Source: Entonaema liquescens
Taxonomy: Eukaryota; Ascomycota; Sordariomycetes; Xylariales; Xylariaceae
Direction: 5' to 3'
DNA: 64,000 nt
Assembly: GCA_902805475.1 (NCBI GenBank)
Contig: CADCSX010000003.1
Location: 558,001 to 622,000, forward strand
The notes under the pieces are model-generated. The model was not told the origin of the DNA. It made no database searches and worked only from the letters and a program-made list of their open reading frames with translations. Positions 47,065-58,334 of this stretch are shown here, piece after piece. A program made the position numbers and the translations under genes. Position 1 is the stretch's first letter, and each line of letters opens with the position of its first letter.

Positions 47065-48320
47065 CTATAACGGTGCCTCAACTATGCTCAGCACATCCTC
47101 TATCACATACTCCGCATCTATACCCTCCAGCAATGCCTCAATAGCCGAAAGATTGCTTCCCCATTGCAAACTGCGTTCCTGCCCGGGAGCTGCGATTCGT
47201 ATGCGATGGGGATATATCTTCTTAACCGCGAGCGCGACTAATGATGGAGTGACGTACTCCAAGCCGTGTATTGCAGCAAGGCACTTGGCCAGCTGGTCAA
47301 GGTGTTTCGTAGCTAAAGGTGTAGCCCCCCCTCCTCCTGGCGCAACAGCTCGGTGCATACGTATAAAAGAAACGATGTTCATCTGATATCGCAGCACCTC
47401 AACATCTTGGTTGACCTGTCGCGCTTGTAGCGCAAGGGTTGCGATATCAGACTCGCTAATAGACGGGAAAGCAAACGAAGGCGCGCGTGAACTAGACAGT
47501 GATATTTGATCCGTAGTCATTTGATCATCGCGATTTACGTAGGTCGCGCTGCTGCGACTCGGACCCGGCCGAGGCGTAGACGTAAGTACGGGGACGGACA
47601 TCGAGTCCGCAGTGCTCCGCCGGACTACGCTCGAGGCACTATCTAGGCTAGCCGTCTCCCCTTTTCTCTCCTCGTCCTCTTCTAAATGCGCAAATCCGTC
47701 CTCGGGATCGTGCCAGTGTGAAACGTAGAAAAAATCGTTCAGGTGAGACACGAGCCGCGCCGCGCCTGTGGACTCGAGCACGGCTACGAAGAGGAACTGC
47801 TTAGGTGCCGTCTGCACGCTGGTGCGCGTCAGAATCCTCCGAGTGCGTAGTAATTCCAGACATTGGATCTGTACATCTTTAGGGGCTCGATCGAGATTCT
47901 TGGCTAGAATCACATTGGCGATCTGCGGCGGTGTCGACGCCGAAAAGGGATTTTGGTGTCTCGGGGTAGTAGGAGTCGCCGTTCTGCCGTGGAAATAGGA
48001 CGCATCGGTTCCTCGGCGTCGGAGAGGAGAGACGGATGGAGTGCGCGGAGTCGGGGGCTGAAGTTGCGAAGGGGTGTAGCTGGACGAAGCTGGATGGAGA
48101 TAGCGAGGTCGTCGAGGGTAGTGTGTGGTGTACAATCTACCAGGGCAGAGGATAGATTGAAAGTCTGCGAAGCGACCAGCCGCAATTCCTCGACCAAGGT
48201 ATCGAGTTCATCGAGTTCTGTGCTGACGATGCAATGTTCGCGACTGACGAGACATAGAAGCGCTGCCAAATCCAAGTCCTCCAAACCGTGTACCCGTTGT
48301 AGGAGATCCTCATCCGCCAT
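47065..48320 (-). CDS. Magnesium-chelatase-like (AAA-lid type) fungal protein; junction uncertain
   Basis: The N-terminal part (from ATG 48320) reads DLLQRVHGLEDLDLAALLCL and VDCTPHTTLDDLAIS. The C-terminal part reads PQIANVILAKNLDRAPKDVQ, LLRTRRILTRTSVQTAPKQF, HLNDFFYVSHWHDPEDGF, and a helical end resembling the AAA lid of magnesium-chelatase I subunits. The two halves are in different frames. One solution is a 50-nt intron (48033-47984, donor GTCTCT, acceptor GGCAG) giving 401 residues in frame. The other is a 1-nt shift just after TTLDDLAISI, because the alternative frame there (SQLQPPTPRTPSVSPLRRRG) looks like genuine linker. Fungi make no chlorophyll, so the function is unknown. No P-loop is evident. 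A long Ser-rich insert splits the C-terminal half. Confidence 0.65.
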
Positions 48321-48883
48321 CGAATCTCTGTCTAGGAGATGCCTCGCTATCCATGGGATCACATTGAAATTTGTATGGAGAGTTGACTGGAATCGCTTTA
48401 TTGGATAAGGAGTTGCAAATGTTAAAATAAGTAACGAGTACCTCAGGTACCTCAACGTAAGGGAGTTTAAATTGCTGGGGATAGTCTAGCGGGGCAAGCG
48501 CGGGTCCTTGGCCTTGGTTCTGGCTTCTGGATCCGTGAATCCGTGAATCCGAGTCTCAATTCACCTTCTAGAATTTAAAGAAGCCAATAAACCGTGCCTT
48601 TTTATTCTTTACCTGTTTCTCCATCACAGATATCTATACTCTCGAATAACATAAAACGACCTAGTCCAAAGGTAGTATTTAGGTACGTATTTGATATCAA
48701 TTATCTATAACTATCTTATGAAGTTATGACAATCATTTAGTCCTTGGTTACTATACCTTTCTCCAACAAAAGGTATAAAAGGGTTTATATCGATACAATT
48801 TATACAACTGCGTATGGGGATGTAACAGGATAAATTCCCTCCCAAGTGAATGCATCAAACAAAACACACACAATGTAATTTAA
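48321..48883. other. Intergenic, about 560 bp
   Basis: No gene seen. It contains a short direct repeat (ATCCGTGA twice near 48530-48545) and lies between the promoter of the magnesium-chelatase-like gene and the 3' end of the next minus-strand gene. Confidence 0.45.
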
Positions 48884-49647
48884 TCAACTATGCATTCCAA
48901 TCCACTTCCCCTCCTGTTTTCCCTCTCCCTGTTTAAGGCCACCACTACGCCAATATCAGGTCAGTATACCATAATGAATCGAGACGCAGCAGTTAAATAA
49001 CCAAACACGACGACCACACGCATTACTTACGTCCCTCTCCAAAACTTAGGGTCGACTTTGTCATCCGAGGCAGGTGACGCCCGGTCGTGACGCTTCTCGA
49101 ACTCCTGGTTATGCCTTTCGACTTCCTGCTTCTGTTCGTCACTCAGTCCTTCCTTGACGGCGGGCACCGCCTGGTTGTGGATCTTGGGACTGGGTTTGCC
49201 CTTGCCCTGAGGTCCTTTGAGCGCCTCACCTCCATTCTGGCTTGCCGCGTTGGCGATCTTCCCGCCAGTAGGACTGCCTCCCGTCTCCGTGGCCTCCTTT
49301 GACCGGGATCCGCCTGATTGCGCGCTGGCGTCCTCGGGGGACTTCTGTCCGGACTCGCGAGCGGCGGCATTCTTCATGCTTTCTGAGAGGCCGGCCTTGG
49401 TAGGACCCCCTCCGGTTCCCTTGCCTACGTCTGGTGGGCTTGGGCCGGGGTGTTCAGAGGATTGCTGCGCATCGCTTGAGGACGGCTGACTTTGGGGATT
49501 CTCTCCAGCTGGGTCTCCCTCTCCGTTACCGTAGCCTTGTTGTGAAAAGTAACGGGGACCAGCTGCAAAAGCACGGTAGGCTTGAGGAGCGCGTGTCCGA
49601 GTGGCCCTCAGGCCGTTTAAAGAGTTACTGATTCGAATAGCTACCAT
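48884..49647 (-). CDS. Small conserved-looking mitochondrial protein, disordered
   Basis: Exon 1 is 49647-49031. A GTAAGT donor, CTGAC branch and TAG acceptor lead to exon 2 at 48944-48884, giving 225 residues. If the intron is retained, translation stops one codon later at 206 residues. The N terminus (VAIRISNSLNGLRATRTRAP...) is rich in Arg and Ser and free of acidic residues, as in a mitochondrial presequence. The middle is Gly/Ser/Pro/Gln-rich and disordered. The end has a charged helix (SDEQKQEVERHNQEFEKRHD) and DDKVDPKFWRG, which looks conserved. I cannot name the family. The motif recalls small mitochondrial assembly factors, but that is a guess. Start is the only early ATG. Confidence 0.65.
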
Positions 49648-50722
49648 TGTGAATGACTATAATACTAATGATGATTTTCACTTTCTTTGATAATGATACA
49701 ACACGGAAGAAATACAACAGAAAGAGGTAAGCTTTTAATACAAGCCATTCATCAGTAGGTAGCTTGAGATGATAGCAGCCGATCAAGCAGTCATAACTGT
49801 GATGCCATATGGGGGATGATGAAGTATGACATCATGACAAGACTTCGTGATTGAAGGTGTACCTGGTCCCTTCAAGGTTTGTTAGAATTTGCCATCTATG
49901 TAACATCGATAAAATGGAGGCTCTTCTGTGTCGATCTCTTGGGGCCAGATATTGAGATCATTATGCAGCTCTGCAGGTATTGCTTCATGTAATAAATAGC
50001 TTCTGGTCTCAAGTGTTTACTGTAGGTCCTCCTACCTATAAATACTAAAGAAACATTGGTTGTAACTAGTTAGTTATGTAGTTATATACGTGCAGTTTAC
50101 CTAAATTCTAAAGTATATTTTTGCTTTCTATCGGCCTTGGCCATGTGTTTTCCCGGTCGGATTTTAATTCCATTGAGCGAAATTTGATATGTACCTCTAT
50201 TGAAACAAACCGTAGACGTTGTCCGTTAGACGACGTGCAACAATGAACTTAAATTCATGTTCAGCGCCTCCATGTGGCTTCAAATCATTATGCCGAGTCG
50301 GGGGATGTGGCTGCACCTAGCTATTAGCGCCTGATCTCGTGCTCACTAAAAGTAACAAGCTATAGCGCCAAAGCGCCTAGGTTAGAGCCTTATCAGCTGG
50401 GATCTGAATCAGGTAGGTATCGGCGAAGGTCCGACCAGCCAGCCAGCCAGCCAGCCAACCAAGCGCTAATGCATCCAGTACCTCCCAGGCATTCAAACAG
50501 GTACAACAACATCTGCAACTACAACTCTCAACTTCAACAATACAACACCGTCCTATCATCATCTACCAATAACAGTCGCACAAGTTCCGTTACCACAATC
50601 GGAAATACGCCCTTCCACCTAGCGCATAATTTCGGGTTTCTTAGTCGACCCGAATTAAGCCCAAGAGCTTCCTCCACCTTGAAGCAATCCCCGAGTCTCA
50701 ACCTTGAACCCCAACCTCCGCC
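49648..50722. other. Divergent promoter region before ypt7, about 1 kb
   Basis: No gene seen. A CCAG tetranucleotide repeat lies at about 50436-50455 and a CA/AC-rich leader runs from 50490 to 50560 upstream of ypt7. Confidence 0.5.
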
Positions 50723-51722
50723 ATGGCTTCTAGGAAAGGGGCTATCTTGAAGGTAACGCTGAAAACCATTTCGATTGCGTACATATCTATGGTGTGATTT
50801 TATAAACTAACACTCCATATGCTTAGGTTATTGTCCTTGGCGACAGCGGTGTTGGAAAGACGAGTCTGCTGAATCAATATGTATGTTATGATCGCCAAAC
50901 CGACCAGCTTCCTCCACGAACTCCCGATCACGACTCCCAGATAGTTCCTAACTAATATTCCATATTGGATAGGTCAACAAGAAGTTCAGCGCCAGTTACA
51001 AAGCTACTATCGGTGCCGACTTCTTAATCCAAAAGGTCCTGATCGACGATCAACAAGTCACAGTGCAGGTATGAAATGGCGACAAGCTGGCCGAGAGCGA
51101 TAGCTGACGAGAGATAGCTTTGGGATACAGCCGGCCAAGAGCGCTTCCAGTCCTTAGGTGTTGCGTTCTACCGAGGTGCTGACTGCTGTGTGCTGGTCTT
51201 TGATGTCAACAACTCCAAGAGCTTCGACTCGCTAGATAGTTGGAGAGATGAGTTCCTGATCCAAGCCTCCCCGAGGGATCCTGAGAACTTCCCTTTCGTA
51301 AGAATAATCATTTTACCCTGATTCGGAACCTAGCTAATTAGATTGAAGGTCGTCCTTGGAAACAAGATCGATGTCGATGAGAGCAAGCGAGTAGTAAGTT
51401 GAGGTCGACTAGTTATCAACTGAATTAATGCTCATAATCTATAGGTTTCGAGTAAGAGGGCAGCTACTTTCTGCCAGTCCAAGGGTGATATCCCCTATTT
51501 CGAGACCAGTGCGAAGGAGGCGGTCAACGTTGAGCAAGCATTTGATGGTAGACCTTGATTCCCTTTTCATCTACATACATGATCTACATACATGTACTAA
51601 TTTATATTATAGTCATTGCACGACATGCCCTAGCACAGGAAGAGTCCGAGGAGTTCAGCGGAGACTTCCAGGACCCGATCAACATCCACATTGAGAACGA
51701 CCGGGATGGATGCGCATGTTAA
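50723..51722 (+). CDS. ypt7: Rab GTPase Ypt7 (Rab7)
   Basis: Seven exons (50723-50752, 50827-50880, 50973-51068, 51118-51297, 51349-51393, 51445-51547, 51613-51722) sum to 618 nt, exactly 205 residues, the family size. Motifs: GDSGVGKTSL (P-loop), the effector region SYKATIGADF characteristic of Rab7, DTAGQERFQSLG, GNKIDV and ETSAKEA (guanine binding), and a C-terminal CAC for double geranylgeranylation. Ypt7 acts on late endosome and vacuole membranes and drives HOPS-dependent fusion, including autophagosome fusion. The very short first exon and phase-0 early introns are read directly from splice signals. No anomalies. Confidence 0.95.
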
Positions 51723-52767
51723 GGAACGTGACTAGAATATTATGAGTATTACGTCCGTTCTATGCGATATTTCCCTATGAGGTCACCCAGTTCGGCTGGA
51801 TTTTGGTCATTTTGCAGCTGCTGCACTTCTCAACCATCATTCACCTCTTTGTATGGAAGACTTCGGATTTCACGGGCTTTCAGGGACATGATACGGATGT
51901 GGAGCGGTGGGATTCTCAGAACCACGTCCATAATGGGTGTATAGAGACAGTTGATACATTGCATTTTTTTTTTTTTGTTTTTCGTCTCAGTACGGCAGTA
52001 TACGGTACTGCAAATTTGAGGCTTAGGCGTCTTTTCATCATGCAGGTTTTACGTCTCCAGGCCTCGATTGAGGTATCTCGATATTTCCCAGGTAGCATTC
52101 AGAAGTGGTTTATTCTATTCACTCATATCCTTATTGTGTTTTCTTGATAGACTTGTGATTTTCTTTGATGCTTAACTGAGAAGATGGGAGATACATGGAA
52201 CCTATCGGTCATCGGATAACAACTCATCATCACTCATCATCAATCAAAAACAGGTGCAACACAGCACATGCAATTATATGGTGGGATGATCTAATAAGTT
52301 ATATAGGTACCTAAGTACATCCTAATCAATTTCCTAATCAGTGTCCCAGCCAAGGCCTAAAATAAGGCCTGGAGCTATGATATGCAGAAGCTCAGGGGTC
52401 TGAATTTCAATGTCTCGGCGTCTCGAATCGCCGACGGTGCCGCATCGATAGGATTGAACAGATTAAACAGATTAAACAGATCAACTTATAAACCCTTCAA
52501 CTTACATAGTACATGTTTCAAATCCTCGAAATTCACCTTCTTTTGGACAGCTTTTTGTTCTTTTTCCCTCGTGTAGGTGTCTTTATGTCCTTACCGGCTC
52601 CTATGTAGATTTGATCCTTGCGACTATTAACGTCGATCCTCTCTTTTTTCTTGTTTGTTCGGATAATAGATGCTTCCGTCTCACGCGACCGTTACACTTC
52701 GGCGGAATTCATAGATTTTATTTTATTTTATTTTTACTGCGTTACCCTACGCTTATCGGACGACGAC
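51723..52767. other. Intergenic between ypt7 and the transporter gene
   Basis: No gene supported. It has a T13 run near 51966 and a short AGATTAAAC direct repeat near 52456-52480. An ORF fused upstream of the transporter start (52618-52767) is T-rich leader rather than protein. Confidence 0.5.
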
Positions 52768-54216
52768 ATGGCTGCGCCGGAGTCGATAATTGCGACGGAT
52801 GAGGGACTTCCCGGATATAGCGCCCCTAGAAGGAGACTTTCCGAACCCCCGGTGCCGTCTGTGAATGTAACCGGGTCATCCGCGTCCTGGGGAAGCATTC
52901 CGAATTTGGAACGAAAGGGAGGGATCAGAAATATGGCTAGGAGAACGCTGGGTATTAGTTTATTATTGCTCACTGTGTTCTTATGGACGGCGTCGAATTT
53001 CCTCGCCAGCGTGAGTATTCTACGAGTAGGAATAAGGGGCGCATTCAACTAACTTAGTTACGAGTATATCTTTTCCGACCATACCTACGATAAACCTTTC
53101 TTCCTAGTGTATATGAACACATCCGTATTCGCGCTGTCGATGATACCGATATCTATTAAATACATAATACAGAATGGCGGCTTTACTCGTGTCAAGAACC
53201 AGGCGATACAAGAGTGGAGGATGCAGTATCAAGGGCTAGAGCGACTAAAGACACAGGAGGAGGAGGAAGCGGTTACGGTAGGCGAGAGGTTACTATCCGA
53301 CGACGAGGGAAGTTTCGAGATAGTGGATCCGCCCGAGACTTCAGAAAAGCTCTCGTTCCTACAGACAGCGCGGTACAGCCTCGAGTTCTGCATGATCTGG
53401 TTCCTGGGTAACTACTTCGCATCGGCGTGCCTGGAGTACACGAGCGTGGCGAGCGTTACGATCCTCACATCTACGAGTTCCGTATGGACGCTGATATTCT
53501 GCGCCGTCATGCGCATCGAGCCCTTTTCAGTGCGCAAGCTGGTCGGCGTGATGGCCTCGCTCGCCGGAATCATCCTTATCTCGACCGTCGACCTCTCAAA
53601 TAAGGACAACGACGATAATCGTGGAAACTTCCCGCACAAGAGCCAGCAGCAGATTGCCATTGGTGACGCTATGGCCATCTTCAGCGCGATCGTCTATGGG
53701 CTGTACGTGGTTGTAATGAAGGTGCGCATAGGCAATGAAGACCGGGTTAACATGCCCTTATTTTTCGGACTTGTTGGCATCTTTAATATCATTATCCTAT
53801 GGCCCTTATTTTTCATCCTGCATTTTACGGGAATCGAGCCGGTAAGTATCCCAGGTTATGCAGCTGCAATATGTCCTTAGGGAATCACTAACAGAGAATA
53901 GTTTGAACTACCTCCAAGCGGCAAGGTCTGGGCTATTATCATACTCAACTCGTTATCCTCTTTCGTGTCAGACATCTCGTGGGCCTATGCCATGTTGCTT
54001 ACAACGCCGTTGGTTGTCACCGTTGGTCTATCTTTGACAATCCCGCTATCACTAATCGGCGAGATGATCCAATATGCGCAGTACTCTAGTTTCATATACT
54101 GGGTCGGCGCTGCGATCGTACTGCTTTCGTTCGTCTTCATCAACCACGAGAGCCATGACGAAGACGAAGGAGCGAAACCGGGATCCGAAAGAGTAAATAG
54201 AGCGGCAGAGCCGTAA
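52768..54216 (+). CDS. EamA/SLC35F-type multispan transporter
   Basis: Exons 52768-53010, 53065-53841 and 53902-54216 give 444 residues. The protein has a cytoplasmic N terminus of about 60 residues, then about ten predicted membrane helices, with two EamA-like repeats. Family features include TLGISLLLLTVFLWTASNFL, the PFFLVYMNTSVF segment, FLGNYFASACLEYTSVASVT and DISWAYAMLLTTPLVVTVGL, resembling the vacuolar SLC35F5/yeast Thi74 group. A hydrophilic loop of about 80 residues separates helices 2 and 3. The substrate is unknown; relatives have been linked to thiamine or nucleotide-sugar-like cargo without firm proof. Start is the ATG before AAPESIIATDEG, because the upstream frame is leader sequence. 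Confidence 0.85.
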
Positions 54217-55868
54217 CTTTTTATCCTTTGGCCTTTTTTTGTTCTTGGGTGGGACTATTAGTGATACGGCGTCACGGTTGGAAGAACTGGGTTTGGCAAC
54301 TGTTGCATGGAAATCAAGCATGACTTATCATACATACATACATAGAACGGAAAATCTTAGGGGCTGTATTATATACGGGACTAAGAGACGGGTGCCATAG
54401 GGAGCCTTACTTATATAGGTTACTCACCTAATATGAAGGTTATCTCTGAATATATACGGGTATCCTTAATGTGTCATCAAATTTAGTATTCACCAACTTA
54501 AGTCCGAATAATATGTTCTTAAAGCCGTATAAGCGGAATGACTTATTAAATATAAATGAGGTTAGATTCATAACCTAGACCATGTGAAGGATATCGATCA
54601 TGAGACATCATTGCTTAATAAATCATGACAGCAGGTAATAAGTCACGCAACCTACATGAAGTCTTATAAGCGAAATTCATGAAGTATATATTGTTCCACC
54701 TCACTCCTAAAGCTTCGAATGCTTCCATTGTATCCTTCTCACGATAATGCAGGTTAGACTAACACCCCAAAGCATAAAGTAGGTACCTACCTATTTAGCA
54801 TTTGACTCAGAGAAAACGAACCTAGACCACAACGGCATTAGTTTCCGAGGCGGTATATTTTTCCAAACCAGCGGTGTGAATGACATCAGTAAGTTCCCGA
54901 TCAGATCCATTCATGCGGATTTTTGAATCGTCCTTATTTGAAACAAGAGTGTTTGTTTCTTTATACTCTGGTAGGCTAGAAGATGCGCCATGGCTGAATA
55001 CATGCCTCATAACCTACCTAACATTCAATGTGATTTAAGTAGTAGGCTTGCTTTTTATTCATCCGGGTACAAAATGGCTGAGGATACCAGATACTACCTA
55101 GATACTAGGCCCATCCCTCCCTAGTCGTAGTTCATTCGAACCCGTCCTGTAAGTCTGATGCAAGCATCCCAGTTGGAGCTTCATTTTATAGGCTTGCGTG
55201 GCAACCCGATCGACTTCTCCGGGTCCGACTATATTTATTTTCTGTTTCCTTCATGTCCGTTGCCATCGGCGTCGCCACCATTCACTTGGCTGTGAGTGTT
55301 GTTTGTTTAACTGTTTGAGCGTTGGCAGTCTTCCTTCGTATACGACGGAAACGCAACATTTTATTAATTTTATTCCCTGTATCGGATTACCCATCCTATT
55401 GACTAAAATAAGGTAGTCGTGAGCAAACCGGAATGCGACTACATTACTTTATATTAGTTACGAAAGCGCGTGGCTACCTCTCGTTTGGACTATTCAATAC
55501 ACCTGAGCGCTCTCGCCTTGTTTAAATAAACTTGCGGCTATCACTCACTCTTACCCTACTGTCAGCACAGTACAGGCGGACACTTGCCTTGGTCATATGT
55601 AAACGTCGTTGTCTGTATCTTCGGGGAAGGGCCTTGGCTAGGACTGTGGCCGTGACTTGACTCTTACAGACACCAGTCACCCGCTCAGTCACGAACCAAC
55701 TCCCTAGGTCAGACTTCACTCAGCCTTATTACTTCCTTCATTTTAACTCTCTCCGATAGACCTACGTCTATTTAATCTTTGAGATTGCAAACCCTCAACC
55801 CACGTAACCTATATACCCTAAAAGCTCTTATACTGTCTTTTAATTTCAGCTTTTCATCGCTTACCATC
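54217..55868. other. Intergenic, 1.65 kb
   Basis: No gene I can support. A 62-codon ATG ORF on the minus strand (54822-55010) is hydrophilic and might be a small protein or a lost exon. It has no recognisable motif. A CT-rich leader from about 55720 belongs to the heme-oxygenase-like gene. Confidence 0.45.
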
Positions 55869-56786
55869 ATGCCTTCGAAGACTGAGGACACTACCACCAC
55901 TACCACTCCTACCCTGGGTGAGGAGATCAACATCGCTACACGCCCCTTACACACCAAGCTCAATAAACTCATCATCCTTCGCTTGCGTCTGGCTCTCCCT
56001 CCTCATGCTGAGGATGCGAAGAATTATGTCACGGGACTGCTACACGTCGCACCCATCTACCAGGCCTTCGAGAGGGAATGGGACGCTATCCTAGAGGATT
56101 CTCCCACCGCAGCAAAGACGGAGCCGAGGGTACGCTCGTTCTTAGCGGATTTACGCATCGGTGGCTTAGCGCGGGCGAGCGCCCTGCAGGAGGATATCGC
56201 CGCGCTTCTCGGGCGGAACGATACGTTGGTACGCACGCGCATGGAATCAGTGTCCCACGCACCCGTGCTCGTCGAGTTCCAGGAGCACATCCACAAGGCC
56301 ATCCAGGAACGCCCACATATCCTAGTCGCATACGCCTGGGTTCTGTACATGGCGCTCTTCTCCGGGGGCCGCTTTATCCGAGCGTCTCTCGAGCGCGTCG
56401 ATCAGAGCACCGGATTCTGGCCTCGCTTGGCATCCTCCACCGCCACCACTACTACTCCCGAGCCCGAGTTTAGGATGCCCGGATCCTTCAACACGGCCTT
56501 CTGCATCGAGGAAGATACTCTCCGAAAACAGTCCCGCCAACCACCGCCCTTGAACTTCTTCCGCTTCGCCACGCCGCAGGACGGCGAGGACCTCAAGAAG
56601 ACGTTCAAGGAGACGCTCGTCGCGGCGACTTCGGGCCCTGAGCCCCCGCTGACGGCTGACCAGCGCGCGCACGTGGTCGCGGAGGCGCAGGCTATCTTCG
56701 AGTACATGATCCGCGTCGTCGGCGAGCTGGACGAGATCTGTGGTACCGAGTACGAGGAGCAGGCTGCGGCGGCCGCGGCGAAGTAG
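55869..56786 (+). CDS. Heme-oxygenase-like protein; frame remains open past the stop
   Basis: A single exon of 305 residues is read from the ATG at 55869 (PSKTEDTTTTTT...) to a TAG at 56784-56786. It has the heme-oxygenase-like helical fold: proximal His in IATRPLHTKLNKLI, and the distal-helix glycine pattern in MALFSGGRFIRASL. Most such fungal proteins have unproven enzyme activity. They would cleave haem to biliverdin, CO and iron if active. The same reading frame continues after the TAG for 70 sense codons (56787-56996: GLGGSRPPPVSLKSRDSVV... GTVRFE) with coding-like basic and glycine-rich composition, ending at TAG 56997-56999. The product may be longer if the TAG is suppressed, edited in assembly, or a recent mutation of a CAG/AAG-type codon. 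Confidence 0.75.
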   Translation: MPSKTEDTTTTTTPTLGEEINIATRPLHTKLNKLIILRLRLALPPHAEDAKNYVTGLLHVAPIYQAFEREWDAILEDSPTAAKTEPRVRSFLADLRIGGLARASALQEDIAALLGRNDTLVRTRMESVSHAPVLVEFQEHIHKAIQERPHILVAYAWVLYMALFSGGRFIRASLERVDQSTGFWPRLASSTATTTTPEPEFRMPGSFNTAFCIEEDTLRKQSRQPPPLNFFRFATPQDGEDLKKTFKETLVAATSGPEPPLTADQRAHVVAEAQAIFEYMIRVVGELDEICGTEYEEQAAAAAAK

Positions 56787-56999
56787 GGACTCGGCGGAAG
56801 CAGACCGCCGCCGCCGGTAAGTCTGAAGAGCAGGGATAGCGTGGTTATGGAGCGGGAGAAGAGGATGAGGGCGGCGGCGAAGGGGAGGAGGGCTGGGAAG
56901 GGCGTGAAGAGGGGGGATACGGCGCCGGCGGACTCGGGCGGGAGTGGGAGTGGGAATGGGAGTGGTGGGGATGGGAAGGGGACTGTACGATTTGAATAG

Positions 57000-58334
57000 A
57001 TGGGAGGAGCAATCCTAGGATAGGGAGGGAAGGGAATATTGGATGAATTATGGATATGAGAACGACACGGGAAATAGGGCGGGTGTCTGGGCTTTGACTT
57101 GGTGTAGATATGAGATACCCTAGACACTGCGCTTTTGAGAATAGACTTTGCAATTCTATTTCAAGACATGTCCCGCGACTTTAGATGCTAGAGTCGTATC
57201 GAATTCGGTAATAGCTGTAAGGTGATTATAGAGCTCTACAGCTGAGCCTCTACCTACTTACCTACTTATGTATTAAACGAAGCGATTCAGACTATTTGAG
57301 TTAACAATCTGCGACGTTACGAACTCCCTCCTATAACAGGTATCTTAAGTATAGAATTGTCAGTATAATATAGATTGGACGAAGATAAAGATATATGATA
57401 TAACTCTGCTCATAAGAGTAACTTAGGGGACAAATTTATCCGAATACTAGGACAGATTACTAACTTACTATTAGACCACGATGATCATTGGCAACCCAAA
57501 TATAATAACTGATAAAGCAAGCCATCGTATAACTTGATTTCTTGCCTTACGAGCAGCTGCGGGTGGATATTCCCACCAAGTCAACCCGTACAAATCAGAC
57601 ACAAATCACAACTAACTAGAGCCTAGGTAAATCAAGACTTTTGCAAAACTTTCTGTATTATTTTCAGAACAAGAGCCCCAACCAGAGCCCCCGAACTACT
57701 AAACACGCTGCCACCATCTGCAACTAGCTACGCTGTCTAACACACATGACATGGTATGGTAATGCAAAACGACGGAGGGGCGCGGTTTGGGCCCTCGTCT
57801 ATCTATCCGTCTGTTCGTCTCGCTGGACGGAACTTGGGGTATCATCAAACGCTTTTTATGAACGAGAAAAATAAAGTACTGGGGAAGGGCGAGGGGGATG
57901 GATGCTGGTTGGTGGGTATTAGGTAGGTAGTTATGTATGAGGTATGTAGGTGTAGGGCAGACCCTCCCCCTTTTCTGAGATGATTATTCTGGGCCGCTGA
58001 GATGTGCTGGTTGTGTTTGTCTCGGGTAAGTTGTTGTTGGTTTAATTACAAGGGATATGGGAGTTAATATAAACCGTTATAAGTGTGTAGGGGTGGGTTA
58101 TTATTATTTTGTGTAAGACTGTCGGCGCTGCGTGGGAAATAGTGAGTGCTAAGATCCTTATGACTCAGGGCGTGGCTGTGATACGGCTTGAGCTTGGGAT
58201 AGTCCTGGTATTTCGAATACAAGTTGGCTTCAATCTTGTCTTGTCGACCTCTAGCTTGCTACTCTGCTCGTTTCCTTGCGGGGAAACAGCGTCGCATAAC
58301 TGGTCGCGTCGTCGTACGAATTCTGGACTCGACT
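57000..58334. other. Intergenic between convergent genes, 1.3 kb
   Basis: No gene seen. AT-leaning, with GGTAGG-type repeats near 57910-57950. Confidence 0.5.

Noticed and set aside
54822..55010. 62-codon minus-strand ORF with ATG
   Set aside because: Hydrophilic and plausible, but without motif, neighbours or splice partners.
56402..57153. Long minus-strand ORFs opposite the heme-oxygenase-like gene
   Set aside because: Pro/Ser-rich shadow frames caused by high GC on the coding strand.
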